A DNA stretch of 25,538 nt from an uncultured Faecalibacterium sp. Its GTDB lineage: Bacteria; Bacillota; Clostridia; Oscillospirales; Ruminococcaceae. A program made the translations under genes and the position numbers. Positions 7,944 through 14,901 of the stretch are shown here, piece after piece. How positions within the stretch are numbered: position 1 is the first letter of the stretch; each line of letters begins with the position of its first letter. Where the stretch lies: NCBI GenBank assembly GCA_900539945.1, contig UQDV01000036.1, positions 1 to 25,538 on the forward strand, given 5' to 3'. A model generated the notes under the pieces. The model did not search any database. It was not told the origin of the DNA and worked only from the letters and a program-made list of their open reading frames with translations.

Positions 7944-8894
7944 TTATTCGCCCACGATCAGGCGGACGGAACCATAAATGCCGGCGTCATTGCCAAGGGT
8001 GGCCGCCACGATGGGGGTCTCCCGGCAGGACTTGAAGGCGTAGGTCTTGTAGTGCTCGCGCAGCGGGTCGAACAGCACCTCGCCTGCGCGGGCCACGCCG
8101 CCGCCGATCATGAACATCTCCGGGTCGGTGGTGGCAGCGATGCTGGCCAGTGCCATACCCAGGGTGTCGGTCATCTCGTCCACCTCACGGGCGGCAAGGG
8201 CGTCGCCGTTGCGGGCAGCGTCGAATACGTCCTTGGCGGCAAAGTCGATGCCGCGCAGGGTGCAGGGGATGTCCGGGTTCTCGTCCAGCAGCTTCTTCAT
8301 GCAGCGGACCACGCCGGTGGCGCTGGAATACTGTTCCAGGCAGCCGTGCTTGCCGCAGCCGCAGGTGGCGGTCTCGTGGCGGTTCACTGTAATGTGGCCG
8401 ATCTCGCCGCCGGCCCCGTGGGAGCCGTCGATGACCTTGCCGTTCACGATGACGCCGCCGCCTACGCCGGTGCCCAGGGTGACCATGACAGCACTGCGGC
8501 AGCCCTTGGCGGCACCCATCCAGATCTCGCCCAGGGCAGCCACGTTGGCATCATTGCCCACCAGCACCTTCAGGCCGTCCAGCAGGCCGGAAAGCTGGGC
8601 CGACACATTGCGCTGGCCCCAGCCACCCAGGTTGGCACAGACGATGGGCACCACGCTGCTGTCCAGCACCGGGCCGGGCACGCCGATGCCCACGCCCTCC
8701 ACCTGCTCGGCGGGAATGGCCTTTTCCTGCATTTTGCCCATGATGGCCGCAGCCAGATTTTCCAGGATGTGTTCACCGGCATTGGAGGTGTCGGTGGGGA
8801 CCTCCCACTTTTCCAGCAGAGCGCCGGCGGTGGTGAACAGGCCGATCTTGGCGGTGGTGCCGCCCAGGTCGATGCCAAATGCGTATTCCTTCAT
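7944..8894 (-). CDS. glcK: ROK-family glucokinase
   Basis: A 316-residue cytosolic sugar kinase, likely ATP + glucose to glucose 6-phosphate. The phosphate-binding start is FGIDLGGTTAKIGL; the catalytic base is Asp115 in LVGNDANVAALGE; the second phosphate loop is TLGTGVGGGVIV. The ROK zinc site is complete: GEIGHITV (His167) and CGCGKHGCLE (Cys178, Cys180, Cys185). The frame is open upstream to 9035, but homology starts at MKEYAFGIDLGG, giving ATG 8894. It has its own extended -10 promoter. Sugars other than glucose (for example ManNAc or allose) are possible in this family, so the symbol is the likeliest rather than certain. Confidence 0.9.
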   Translation of the reverse strand: MKEYAFGIDLGGTTAKIGLFTTAGALLEKWEVPTDTSNAGEHILENLAAAIMGKMQEKAIPAEQVEGVGIGVPGPVLDSSVVPIVCANLGGWGQRNVSAQLSGLLDGLKVLVGNDANVAALGEIWMGAAKGCRSAVMVTLGTGVGGGVIVNGKVIDGSHGAGGEIGHITVNRHETATCGCGKHGCLEQYSSATGVVRCMKKLLDENPDIPCTLRGIDFAAKDVFDAARNGDALAAREVDEMTDTLGMALASIAATTDPEMFMIGGGVARAGEVLFDPLREHYKTYAFKSCRETPIVAATLGNDAGIYGSVRLIVGE

Positions 8895-8949
8895 AATCTC
8901 ATTTACCCCTTTGCTGCAGCCCGGAGGCTGCCGTATTCTCGTATCTTCC

Positions 8950-8958
8950 AGTATAGCA
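8950..8958 (-). promoter_or_regulatory. Extended -10 promoter of the glucokinase gene
   Basis: TGCTATACT on the minus strand (8958-8950), a TGn-TATACT extended -10. The -35 place is poor, as expected for this promoter class. Confidence 0.6.
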
Positions 8959-9008
8959 CAGCAGCCCGCGAAAAAGCAGGGCCTGACTGGATTTTCATGC
9001 AAACAGAC

Positions 9009-9037
9009 GGAAAAGCTGTGCCGGATTTGGCACAACT
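9009..9037 (-). terminator. Weak terminator after the FAH-family gene
   Basis: A 9-bp stem with one G-U pair (9029-9037 with 9014-9022), 6-base loop, then TTTTCC on the minus strand. It lies 11 bases past the FAH stop codon and before the glucokinase promoter. Confidence 0.5.
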
Positions 9038-9047
9038 GCCCAAACGG

Positions 9048-9932
9048 TTACCGCACGGTATTGGTCAGGCTGCCAATGCCGTCGATCTCGCAGCGCACCG
9101 TGTCGCCCGGCTGCAGGAACTGCGGCGGATCCATGCCCATGCCCACACCGGCGGGGGTGCCGGTGGCGATGATGGTTCCGGCCTTCAGGGTCATGCCCTG
9201 CGAAAGCTCGTGGATGACATGGTCGATGTCAAAAATCTGCAGACGGGTGTTGGAGTCCTGCCGCTTTTCGCCGTTGACAAAACTGCGGATGCCCAGCTGC
9301 GGCGGGTAGGCCTCAAACTCATCTGCCGTCACGATGCAGGGGCCGATGGGGGTAAAGCCGTCCAGACTTTTGCCAAAGTACCACTGCTTGTGGGCCGTCT
9401 GCACATCGCGGGCGGAAACGTCATTCAGGATGGTGTAGCCGAACACATAGTCCCTGGTCTGCCCGGCGGGCACGTCTTTGGCATCCCGGCCCAGCACCAC
9501 GGCCAGCTCACACTCGTAGTCCAGCTTCTTTACCAGGTCGGTGTGGGCCTCGATGAAGCCGCCGTCCGGCACGGCACGGGTGACCCGCTTGGAAAAGTAG
9601 ATGGCGTCCTGATGCTGGGTGGAAAAGGCGTCGGCGGAATACTTTTCCGCCTCGTCCGAGTGAGCCATGTAGTTGATGCCCAGGCAGACAACGTCCTGTG
9701 CCGGGCAGGGAATGGGGCTCTGCAGCTGCACGGCATCCAGCGGGACCGACGGGATGGCCGACAGGGCCAGCGCCAGCCCGGCCCGCACGGCGGGGGTCAA
9801 TTGCGGGATGGCCTCGGTCAGGGTGTCGCAGGGCAGGCCCAGCCAGCGCAGCGGGGTGACGGCGGTGCCGTCGGCAGAGAGGACGGCGGGCTCCTCCACA
9901 CCATCCGGGCCAAGGCAGGTGACAAAACGCAT
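9048..9932 (-). CDS. Fumarylacetoacetate hydrolase (FAH) family protein
   Basis: A 294-residue enzyme of the FAH/2-keto-4-pentenoate hydratase superfamily. The C-terminal catalytic domain begins at VVCLGINYMAHSDE (about residue 81) and has the divalent metal ligands in DYECEL (Glu140, Glu142) and the Asp in ILNDVSARD (Asp171), followed by FGKSLDGFTPIGP and IIATGTPAGVGMG. Members cleave or decarboxylate beta-keto or acylpyruvate acids, commonly oxaloacetate or acylpyruvates; the substrate here cannot be assigned. It is 15 bases downstream of the DJ-1 gene and likely co-transcribed with it. The start at 9932 has an AGGAGG-type site just upstream. Confidence 0.92.
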   Translation of the reverse strand: MRFVTCLGPDGVEEPAVLSADGTAVTPLRWLGLPCDTLTEAIPQLTPAVRAGLALALSAIPSVPLDAVQLQSPIPCPAQDVVCLGINYMAHSDEAEKYSADAFSTQHQDAIYFSKRVTRAVPDGGFIEAHTDLVKKLDYECELAVVLGRDAKDVPAGQTRDYVFGYTILNDVSARDVQTAHKQWYFGKSLDGFTPIGPCIVTADEFEAYPPQLGIRSFVNGEKRQDSNTRLQIFDIDHVIHELSQGMTLKAGTIIATGTPAGVGMGMDPPQFLQPGDTVRCEIDGIGSLTNTVR

Positions 9933-9947
9933 GGAACAGGCCTCCTT

Positions 9948-10499
9948 TCAGTGCCGGTAGGCGATGGCGTTCCGGATGCGGTCGGCCTCGGCCTGCCCGG
10001 CCAGCTGGCGCACCAGCTCCAGTGCAAACGGGATGGCACCACCCAGACCGTAGCTGGTGGTGATGTTGCCGTCCACGACCACTTCGGCGTCCAGCACATG
10101 GGCACCGGCCAGCTTGTCCTGAAATCCGGCGTGGGCCGTGGCATTTTTGCCTTCCAGCAGGCCCAGAGAGGCCAGCACGCTGGGTGCGGCGCAGATGGCG
10201 GCCACCTTTTTGCCGGATTTTGCAAAGGCGGTGCAGGTGTCGGTCACGGTCTTGTTGGCGGCCAGATTCGGCGTGCCGGGGATGCCGCCGGGCAGCACCA
10301 CCAGATCCACGTCGGAATAGTCCACTTCTTCGGCCAGTGCGTCGGCGGTGATGCGGATCTTGTGGCTGCTCAGGATCTCGCGGCTGCCGGATGCGCTGGC
10401 CACGGTCACCTCCACTTTAGCGCGGCGGAGCAGGTCCACCACCAGCAGGGCCTCGCACTCTTCGGTGCCCTCGGCAAAAAACACAACAGCTTTGCTCAT
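9948..10499 (-). CDS. DJ-1/PfpI family protein (ThiJ-like)
   Basis: A 183-residue protein with the typical DJ-1 length and fold signature: FFAEGTEECEA (conserved Glu), DLVVLPGG, and the nucleophile elbow AAICAAPSVLA with Cys103. Relatives are deglycases, glyoxalases or redox sensors, and activity is hard to call without experiment. The frame extends to 10550, but ATG 10499 begins the conserved first strand and has AAGGAGG about 10 bases upstream. It sits between the TrpR-like regulator and the FAH gene in one minus-strand run. A G/C-rich stem with a weak T stretch lies in front of it. Confidence 0.93.
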   Translation of the reverse strand: MSKAVVFFAEGTEECEALLVVDLLRRAKVEVTVASASGSREILSSHKIRITADALAEEVDYSDVDLVVLPGGIPGTPNLAANKTVTDTCTAFAKSGKKVAAICAAPSVLASLGLLEGKNATAHAGFQDKLAGAHVLDAEVVVDGNITTSYGLGGAIPFALELVRQLAGQAEADRIRNAIAYRH

Positions 10500-10529
10500 T
10501 GGGATAAAACCTCCTTGAAAATAAGAACG

Positions 10530-10554
10530 CCGCGCACCGCAAAGCGGCACGCGG
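10530..10554 (-). terminator. Possible attenuator between the TrpR-like and DJ-1 genes
   Basis: An 11-bp stem with two G-U pairs and a 3-base loop (10530-10540 with 10544-10554), followed on the minus strand by CGTTCTTATTTT. The T stretch is broken, so partial termination is more likely than a full stop. Confidence 0.45.
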
Positions 10555-10562
10555 TGAAAAAA

Positions 10563-10853
10563 TCAGTGCGTATTCTTGTCGGCTTCCAGCAATTCGCGCA
10601 GGACGCTGCCGTCTGCGCTCAGTACCCGGCTGACCCGGCTGATGATGGCACTGGACGCGCCGGTCTTGTCCATGATCTCGGTATAGATGCGCTTGTCTGC
10701 CAGCATCTCCGCAATGTTGAAGCGCTGTTCCATTGCACTCAGCTCGGAATAGCTGCAGACGTCCTGCAGAAAACGGTAGCACTGTTCCGGGGTCTTGAGC
10801 TGCAGGAAAGCCTCGTACAGACCGGATTGCCCGGTCGGATGATCTTTTGCCAT
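10563..10853 (-). CDS. TrpR-like/YerC-YecD family transcriptional regulator
   Basis: A 96-residue all-helical protein of the TrpR-related YerC/YecD group. The segment LQDVCSYSELSAMEQRFNIAEML is followed by a helix-turn-helix reading IMDKTGASSAIISRVSRVL (about 60-78), the typical family arrangement. The ligand and targets of YerC proteins are not well defined; true tryptophan repression is not implied and no trp gene is near. ATG 10853 is chosen over upstream codons because AAGGAGA precedes it at good spacing. The promoter upstream carries a near-perfect palindrome over its -10, so autorepression is likely. Promoter-proximal to the DJ-1 and FAH genes. Confidence 0.88.
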   Translation of the reverse strand: MAKDHPTGQSGLYEAFLQLKTPEQCYRFLQDVCSYSELSAMEQRFNIAEMLADKRIYTEIMDKTGASSAIISRVSRVLSADGSVLRELLEADKNTH

Positions 10854-10898
10854 GCGCGTTCTCCTTTTTCTGTCCGGCGGCGGGTGCCGCTGCTTCAT

Positions 10899-10920
10899 TG
10901 CACTACACCAGTGTAGTACA
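10899..10920. promoter_or_regulatory. Palindromic operator candidate of the TrpR-like regulator
   Basis: ACTACAC-CA-GTGTAGT (10902-10917) is a perfect 7-bp inverted repeat, with outer TG/CA pairs extending it to 22 bases with one mismatch. It covers the -10 of the regulator's own promoter. On the minus strand the outer half reads GTACTA, like the arms of the E. coli Trp repressor operator. Confidence 0.6.
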
Positions 10921-10938
10921 AACCGGGAGAAATTTCAA
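10910..10938 (-). promoter_or_regulatory. Promoter of the TrpR-like/DJ-1/FAH run
   Basis: On the minus strand TTGAAA (10938-10933), a 17-base spacer and TACACT (10915-10910). The -10 lies inside the palindrome. Confidence 0.7.
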
Positions 10939-10967
10939 TGCCTTTTTGCGGCAAACCGGGCACAGCC

Positions 10968-11459
10968 TTACAGAGTGTGCTCAAACACCAGCTCATTGCG
11001 GGGCACGGTGCCGGTTTCCTGCTCGGCGGGCTTCAGGCTGCGGTAGCGCAGCGCCTTGAAGAACTGCTGTACGGGCAGGGCCTTGGCATGCACGGTGCAC
11101 CACATGCGGCCCTTGCCCTCGCCCCGGGCCAGACGCTCGCAGGAAAGCACGATGTCGCGGCCGATGGCCTTGCCGCGGTACTCCGGCTTGAGGTACAGGT
11201 GCATCAGGTGCAGGGCGGTGTTCTCCATCTTCCAGGCAAAGTAGCCGATGTTCTTGCCGCCCAGCACGACGAGAAAATAGTTCACGTCGTTGTCGATGTC
11301 GGCCTCGATGGCTTCGGCGCTCTGCAGCTCCTCCACCAGAGTGTCCAGCTGCTTGCCGGGGTAATAGCGTTTGTAGACCTCGTGCCAGATCTCGCTGGCA
11401 AGGTCGGCGGTGGTGTGGATGTATTTGGCCTTGGCGACCAGTTTGTAATCGGGTTTCAT
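10968..11459 (-). CDS. GNAT-family N-acetyltransferase
   Basis: A 163-residue acetyltransferase with the GNAT core. The central strands are VNYFLVVLGGKNIGYFAWK and LHLMHLYLKPEYRGKAIG; the last holds the acetyl-CoA pyrophosphate loop RGKAIGRD, and the C-terminal KALPVQQFFKALRYR is the usual GNAT helix. The acceptor is unknown. ATG 11459 is used since the upstream frame overlaps the nitroreductase gene. It lies 23 bases after the nitroreductase stop, so the two form an operon. No clear terminator follows, so transcripts may run on into the TrpR-like gene. Confidence 0.88.
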   Translation of the reverse strand: MKPDYKLVAKAKYIHTTADLASEIWHEVYKRYYPGKQLDTLVEELQSAEAIEADIDNDVNYFLVVLGGKNIGYFAWKMENTALHLMHLYLKPEYRGKAIGRDIVLSCERLARGEGKGRMWCTVHAKALPVQQFFKALRYRSLKPAEQETGTVPRNELVFEHTL

Positions 11460-11482
11460 AGTGCTCCTACTTTTGTCGGGGA

Positions 11483-12004
11483 TCACACCTTGAGGATGTA
11501 ATCCGATTTGCGGGGCGCGGCGGGCTGAGGGTCCCCGGCGGGGTAGCCCAGGATGCAGTGGCCGACGCCGATCCACTCGCCCTCGATGCCCCACTTCTTC
11601 AGCAGGGTCTTGCCCTCTTCGCTCTCAAACTCTTCTTTGGCGCGGTTGATCCAGCAGCTGCCCAGCCCCAGCGAGGCGGCGGCCAGCATCAGGTTGCCCA
11701 TGACAAGGCTGCCGTCCTGCACAGCGCACTTGGCGTTGGCATCGGCCAGCACCACCAGAATGGTGGGCGCACCGTACATGGGGTCGCAGTCCTTGCCCAT
11801 GATGGCGGCGTTCATGCGGGAGAGCGTTTCCCGCGTGGCAGCGTCCTGCACCACCACGATCTTGGCGCTCTGCTTGCCCATGGCGCTGGCAGCATAGGTG
11901 CCGGCACCCAGAACGGCTTCCAGTTCTTCGTTGGTGATCTGCTCCGGTTTGTAGGCGCGGCAGCTGCGGCGGCTCCGGATGGTCTGAATGGTCTCATTGG
12001 TCAT
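11483..12004 (-). CDS. Nitroreductase family protein
   Basis: A 173-residue FMN-dependent oxidoreductase. The opening IRSRRSCRAYKPEQI supplies the usual Arg/Ser contacts to FMN phosphate; the middle has GSLVMGNLMLAAASLGLGSCWI, and the end ILGYPAGDP is the typical closing element. These enzymes use NAD(P)H to reduce nitro, quinone or flavin substrates and act as dimers in the cytosol. ATG 12004 follows AGGAGGG at good distance, and a clean promoter lies just upstream. First gene of the nitroreductase-GNAT pair, transcribed away from the ricin-domain gene. Confidence 0.94.
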   Translation of the reverse strand: MTNETIQTIRSRRSCRAYKPEQITNEELEAVLGAGTYAASAMGKQSAKIVVVQDAATRETLSRMNAAIMGKDCDPMYGAPTILVVLADANAKCAVQDGSLVMGNLMLAAASLGLGSCWINRAKEEFESEEGKTLLKKWGIEGEWIGVGHCILGYPAGDPQPAAPRKSDYILKV

Positions 12005-12035
12005 GGCAATTTCCCTCCTGTGATCGGATAAGTTT

Positions 12036-12064
12036 ATTGTACCACATTCCACGGCAGAGTGCAA
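12036..12064 (-). promoter_or_regulatory. Promoter of the nitroreductase operon
   Basis: TTGCAC (12064-12059), 17-base spacer, TACAAT (12041-12036) on the minus strand. Confidence 0.8.
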
Positions 12065-12134
12065 AGTGGCCGGAACTCTCGGAAAAAGATGCAAAGTGCA
12101 CAAGAAATCGAAAAAAGATTATGGAAAAGCATCC

Positions 12135-12163
12135 TTGTTGCCGCGCGGCCGATACGTTATAAT
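12135..12163 (+). promoter_or_regulatory. Promoter of the ricin-domain gene
   Basis: TTGTTG (12135-12140), 17-base spacer, consensus TATAAT (12158-12163), about 33 bases before the ATG. Confidence 0.82.
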
Positions 12164-12195
12164 AGGGATACCAGGAAGGAAAGGAGTCGTGCTCT

Positions 12196-12786
12196 ATGGC
12201 GAAGGCATCGCAGGTCGTTATACTGGAAAATGAATTTTACATCATCAAAGCCCCGAACGGGAAGGTGCTGGAAGTAAAGGACTTCAACACGGAGAACGGC
12301 GCCGCCATCCAGCTGTGGAGCTACGCGGGCCATCCGTGGCAGCAGTGGCAGTTCGTGGACGCAGGCGGCGGGCGCTGGCGCATCCAGAACCGCTTTACCG
12401 GCAAGGTGATCGACCTGGCCCTGGGCGGCGTGGTGGAAGGCACCTGGCTGCACCAGTGGAGCCGCACCAACGGCTGGAGCCAGTGCTGGACGCTGGAACC
12501 CACCCGCAGCGGTCACACCCGCATCCGGAATGTGCTGGCGGACAAATACATTGACCTGGTGGGCATGAACACCGCAAACGGTGCTCATGCCCAGATCTGG
12601 ACCTATGTGGCCGGCGGCAACCAGGAATGGGATCTGGTGCGCATCGACCCGGACGCCGCCCAGGCGGCAAAGCGTGCGGAGGAAAAGCCGGACCCCCAGC
12701 CCACGCCCAGCCAGCGCAAGCATCAGAATGATCTGGTGCGCAAGCTGAACAATGCCGGACAGGGCCGCGCCAGCCGGAAGGGCTGA
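12196..12786 (+). CDS. Ricin-type beta-trefoil lectin-domain protein
   Basis: A 196-residue protein. Residues about 7-151 form one ricin-type beta-trefoil with three subdomains, each carrying a Q-x-W-like element: IQLWSYAGHPWQQWQF, LHQWSRTNGWSQCWTL and AQIWTYVAGGNQEWDL. Such trefoils bind galactose- or xylose-like glycans. The tail (about 152-196) is charged and rich in Lys, Gln and Pro and probably disordered. No signal peptide or membrane helix is visible, so either the protein is cytoplasmic or it leaves by a non-classical route. AAGGAG is about 10 bases before the ATG. It is a single gene with its own promoter and terminator; no enzyme domain is attached. Confidence 0.88.
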   Translation: MAKASQVVILENEFYIIKAPNGKVLEVKDFNTENGAAIQLWSYAGHPWQQWQFVDAGGGRWRIQNRFTGKVIDLALGGVVEGTWLHQWSRTNGWSQCWTLEPTRSGHTRIRNVLADKYIDLVGMNTANGAHAQIWTYVAGGNQEWDLVRIDPDAAQAAKRAEEKPDPQPTPSQRKHQNDLVRKLNNAGQGRASRKG

Positions 12787-12819
12787 CGGCTCCCCGACAC
12801 CGAAAAAGCATACGAAGTG

Positions 12820-12856
12820 ACCCGGCAGAGCCTGCGGGCTCTGCCGGGTCCTCTTT
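12820..12856 (+). terminator. Terminator after the ricin-domain gene
   Basis: A perfect 13-bp stem (12820-12832 with 12837-12849), 4-base loop, then CCTCTTT. The T stretch is short but the stem is strong. Confidence 0.7.
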
Positions 12857-12893
12857 CTGGCCGAAAATAACGCAGAAAAAGGAGAATACACCC

Positions 12894-13412
12894 ATGAACT
12901 TAGGTGCTTTTATGGATCCGGAGTACCCCATCTTCAGCACGACGCTGTGCTATCTGGAGCGGGATGACGCCTACCTGATGCTGCACCGCATCAAAAAACA
13001 GGACGACTACAACCACGACAAGTGGGTGGGCGTAGGCGGCAAATTTGAGCGCTTTGAAAGCCCGGAGGACTGCCTTGTGCGGGAGGTGCGGGAGGAAACG
13101 GGCCTTACCCTGACGCGCTGGCGCTGCCGGGGCCTGCTGACCTTTGTGTGGGGCAACATGACCGAGTTCATCCACCTGTACACCGCTGACGGCTGGCAGG
13201 GCGAGATGGTGCAGGGCGACGCCTGCAAAGAGGGTGTGCTGGAGTGGGTGCCCAAGGAAAAGGTGACGGAACTGCCCATCTGGGAGGGCGACAAAATTTT
13301 CTTCCGCCTGCTCAACGGGGATCGGCCGTATTTTTCGCTCAAGCTGGTGTACGACGGCGATACCCTGAAACAGGCGGTACTGGACGGGAAACAGATCGTC
13401 GGAAAGACCTGA
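12894..13412 (+). CDS. NUDIX hydrolase (MutT/8-oxo-dGTPase-like)
   Basis: A 172-residue hydrolase. The Nudix box is complete at about residues 49-71: it begins GKFERFE and ends REVREETGL, with the catalytic Glu residues in REVREE. The preceding WVGVGG and the following RGLLTFVW strands match the 8-oxo-dGTP diphosphatase group, and YNHDKW is common in Gram-positive MutT-like proteins. Likely role: cleaning oxidised nucleotides or another nucleoside diphosphate derivative. AAGGAG lies 9 bases before the ATG. No separate promoter is obvious after the upstream terminator, so weak read-through may contribute. Confidence 0.92.
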   Translation: MNLGAFMDPEYPIFSTTLCYLERDDAYLMLHRIKKQDDYNHDKWVGVGGKFERFESPEDCLVREVREETGLTLTRWRCRGLLTFVWGNMTEFIHLYTADGWQGEMVQGDACKEGVLEWVPKEKVTELPIWEGDKIFFRLLNGDRPYFSLKLVYDGDTLKQAVLDGKQIVGKT

Positions 13413-13434
13413 CTTCAAAGCTGGCATAAAGCCA

Positions 13435-13470
13435 AAAAGCCGGAGACGCATTGAAACGCCTCCGGCTTTT
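13435..13470. terminator. Bidirectional terminator between the NUDIX and EIIC-like genes
   Basis: An 11-bp stem AAAAGCCGGAG/CTCCGGCTTTT (13435-13445 with 13460-13470), 14-base loop, with T runs on both strands, between convergent genes. Confidence 0.85.
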
Positions 13471-13484
13471 CATATCATAATGCT

Positions 13485-14543
13485 TTAGTTCAGCTTCAGG
13501 TCGCCGTCCTTGATCCAGCCCAGCTTGCGCTCTGCCTCACAGAAGAGGACGCTGAGCACGGCGGGCAGGACGAAGCACAGCAGGATCATGGCCGCCCAGT
13601 CCATGGGGGTGATGGCAGCTTTGGTGCCGGCGGCAATGTCGCTGACCCAGCCGGTGTACACGCCGATCTGGCCCACCAGACCGCAGGTGCCCATGCCGGA
13701 GGAAACGGCGGCACCGTTCATCTCAAAGTGGAACAGGCAGGTGGCCAGCGGGCCGGTGATGGCACTGGCCAGCGTGGGGGCGATCCAGATGCGGGGGTTC
13801 TTGATGATGTTGCCCATCTGCAGCATGCTGGTGCCCAGGCCCTGACTCACCAGACCGCCTACACCGTTCTCGCGGTAGCTCATCACGGCAAAGCCCACCA
13901 TCTGGGCGCAGCAGCCCGCCACGGCGGCACCGCCGGCCAGACCGGTCAGGCCCAGTGCGGCGCAGATGGCTGCCGAGGAGATGGGCAGGGTGAGGGCTAC
14001 GCCCACGATCACCGACACCAGAATGCCCATGATCAGCGGGGCCTGCTCGGTGGCCCACATGATCAGGGTGCCCACCTGGCTTGCGGCTGCGCCGATGGGG
14101 GCAGCGATGAGCATGGACAGACCGACGCCCACAAAGATGGTCACCAGCGGGGTGACCAGGATGTCCACCTTGGTCTCCTTGCTCACGGCCTTGCCCAGCT
14201 CAGCGGCCACGATGGCAATAAGCAGCACGGCCAGCGGGCCGCCGGCCCCGCCCAGGGCGTTGGCCGAGTAGCCCACCGTGATCAGACTGAACAGCACCAG
14301 CGGCGGGCAGTGGAGTGCCCAGCCGATGGCGCAGGCCATGGCCGGGCCGCTCATGGCCGTAGCGTAGCCGCCCAGATCCACCAGCATCTCCAGCCCGGTC
14401 TGTTGGCCCAGCGTCTTGATGATGGTGCCGATGAGCAGACTGGCGAACAGGCCCTGTGCCATGGCGCCCAGTGCTTCAATGAGGTAGCGCTGCGGAGAAA
14501 TGACGATGTCCTTGCGCTTTAAAAAATCTTTCACATTTTCCAT
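13485..14543 (-). CDS. PTS sugar transporter subunit IIC-like membrane protein
   Basis: A 352-residue integral membrane protein with about nine or ten hydrophobic helices, Gly/Ala rich, matching the stand-alone EIIC group (PTS_EIIC_2 type). Recognisable parts are VISPQRYLIEALGAMAQGLF near the start, SANALGGAGGPLAVLLIA, and VSQGLGTSMLQMGNI with PRIWIAPTLASAITGP later. EIIC proteins normally move a sugar that the IIB partner phosphorylates, but no IIA or IIB gene is adjacent, so transport without phosphorylation or a distant partner is possible. ATG 14543 follows GGAAAGG; the longer frame to 14771 crosses the promoter and is rejected. General PTS genes lie 4 kb away. Confidence 0.85.
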   Translation of the reverse strand: MENVKDFLKRKDIVISPQRYLIEALGAMAQGLFASLLIGTIIKTLGQQTGLEMLVDLGGYATAMSGPAMACAIGWALHCPPLVLFSLITVGYSANALGGAGGPLAVLLIAIVAAELGKAVSKETKVDILVTPLVTIFVGVGLSMLIAAPIGAAASQVGTLIMWATEQAPLIMGILVSVIVGVALTLPISSAAICAALGLTGLAGGAAVAGCCAQMVGFAVMSYRENGVGGLVSQGLGTSMLQMGNIIKNPRIWIAPTLASAITGPLATCLFHFEMNGAAVSSGMGTCGLVGQIGVYTGWVSDIAAGTKAAITPMDWAAMILLCFVLPAVLSVLFCEAERKLGWIKDGDLKLN

Positions 14544-14602
14544 AAATAACCAACCTTTCCGGTCTGCGGCGCGGTATGCCGCAGAGAAACTGCATGTCAA
14601 GT

Positions 14603-14631
14603 ATAATACCATACACCTGTCAAGACAGCAA
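14603..14631 (-). promoter_or_regulatory. Promoter of the EIIC-like gene
   Basis: TTGCTG (14631-14626), 17-base spacer, TATTAT (14608-14603) on the minus strand. A consensus TTGACA also occurs inside the spacer but at the wrong distance. The -10 surroundings match those of the promoter at 25469-25497 over 15 bases. Confidence 0.7.
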
Positions 14632-14782
14632 GAAAAAACGGGATTTCGGGCGGCAAAAACAGGAAATTTCGGCTTTGTGCAATGTTTTGCCCCAGCGAAA
14701 CGTATCCCTTTTGGAGCATTTTTCGGGTGTGCGGACGCAGGCCTGCCCGTGCGCGGCGGCCGCGGCGGCAAAGTCCAGCCGA

Positions 14783-14812
14783 TTGACGGCGGGACGGCAT
14801 CGGGTGTATACT
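14783..14812 (+). promoter_or_regulatory. Promoter of the lysozyme gene
   Basis: TTGACG (14783-14788), 18-base spacer, TATACT (14807-14812). Transcription would begin near 14819, which makes the GTG at 14821 unlikely as a start codon. Confidence 0.75.
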
Positions 14813-14901
14813 GAACCTGTGTGAAAATGCATGAATGGCCGTCCGCTTTTGCGGCGGCAGACTATAACCAAAACAGGGATCCGGAGGCGAAGAAGTACGG
14901 C

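Larger units (their letters stand above)
14544..14901. other. Divergent intergenic region, EIIC-like gene and lysozyme
   Basis: This 358-base gap holds two back-to-back promoters (minus at 14603-14631, plus at 14783-14812) and the roughly 80-base leader of the lysozyme gene. No gene, terminator or clear operator is seen in the 150 bases between the promoters. Confidence 0.7.

Noticed and set aside
8052..10916. 954-codon open frame on the plus strand
   Set aside because: Antisense shadow of the glucokinase, FAH, DJ-1 and TrpR-like genes, all with motifs and ribosome sites; the shadow is His/Gly/Ala-rich without family features.
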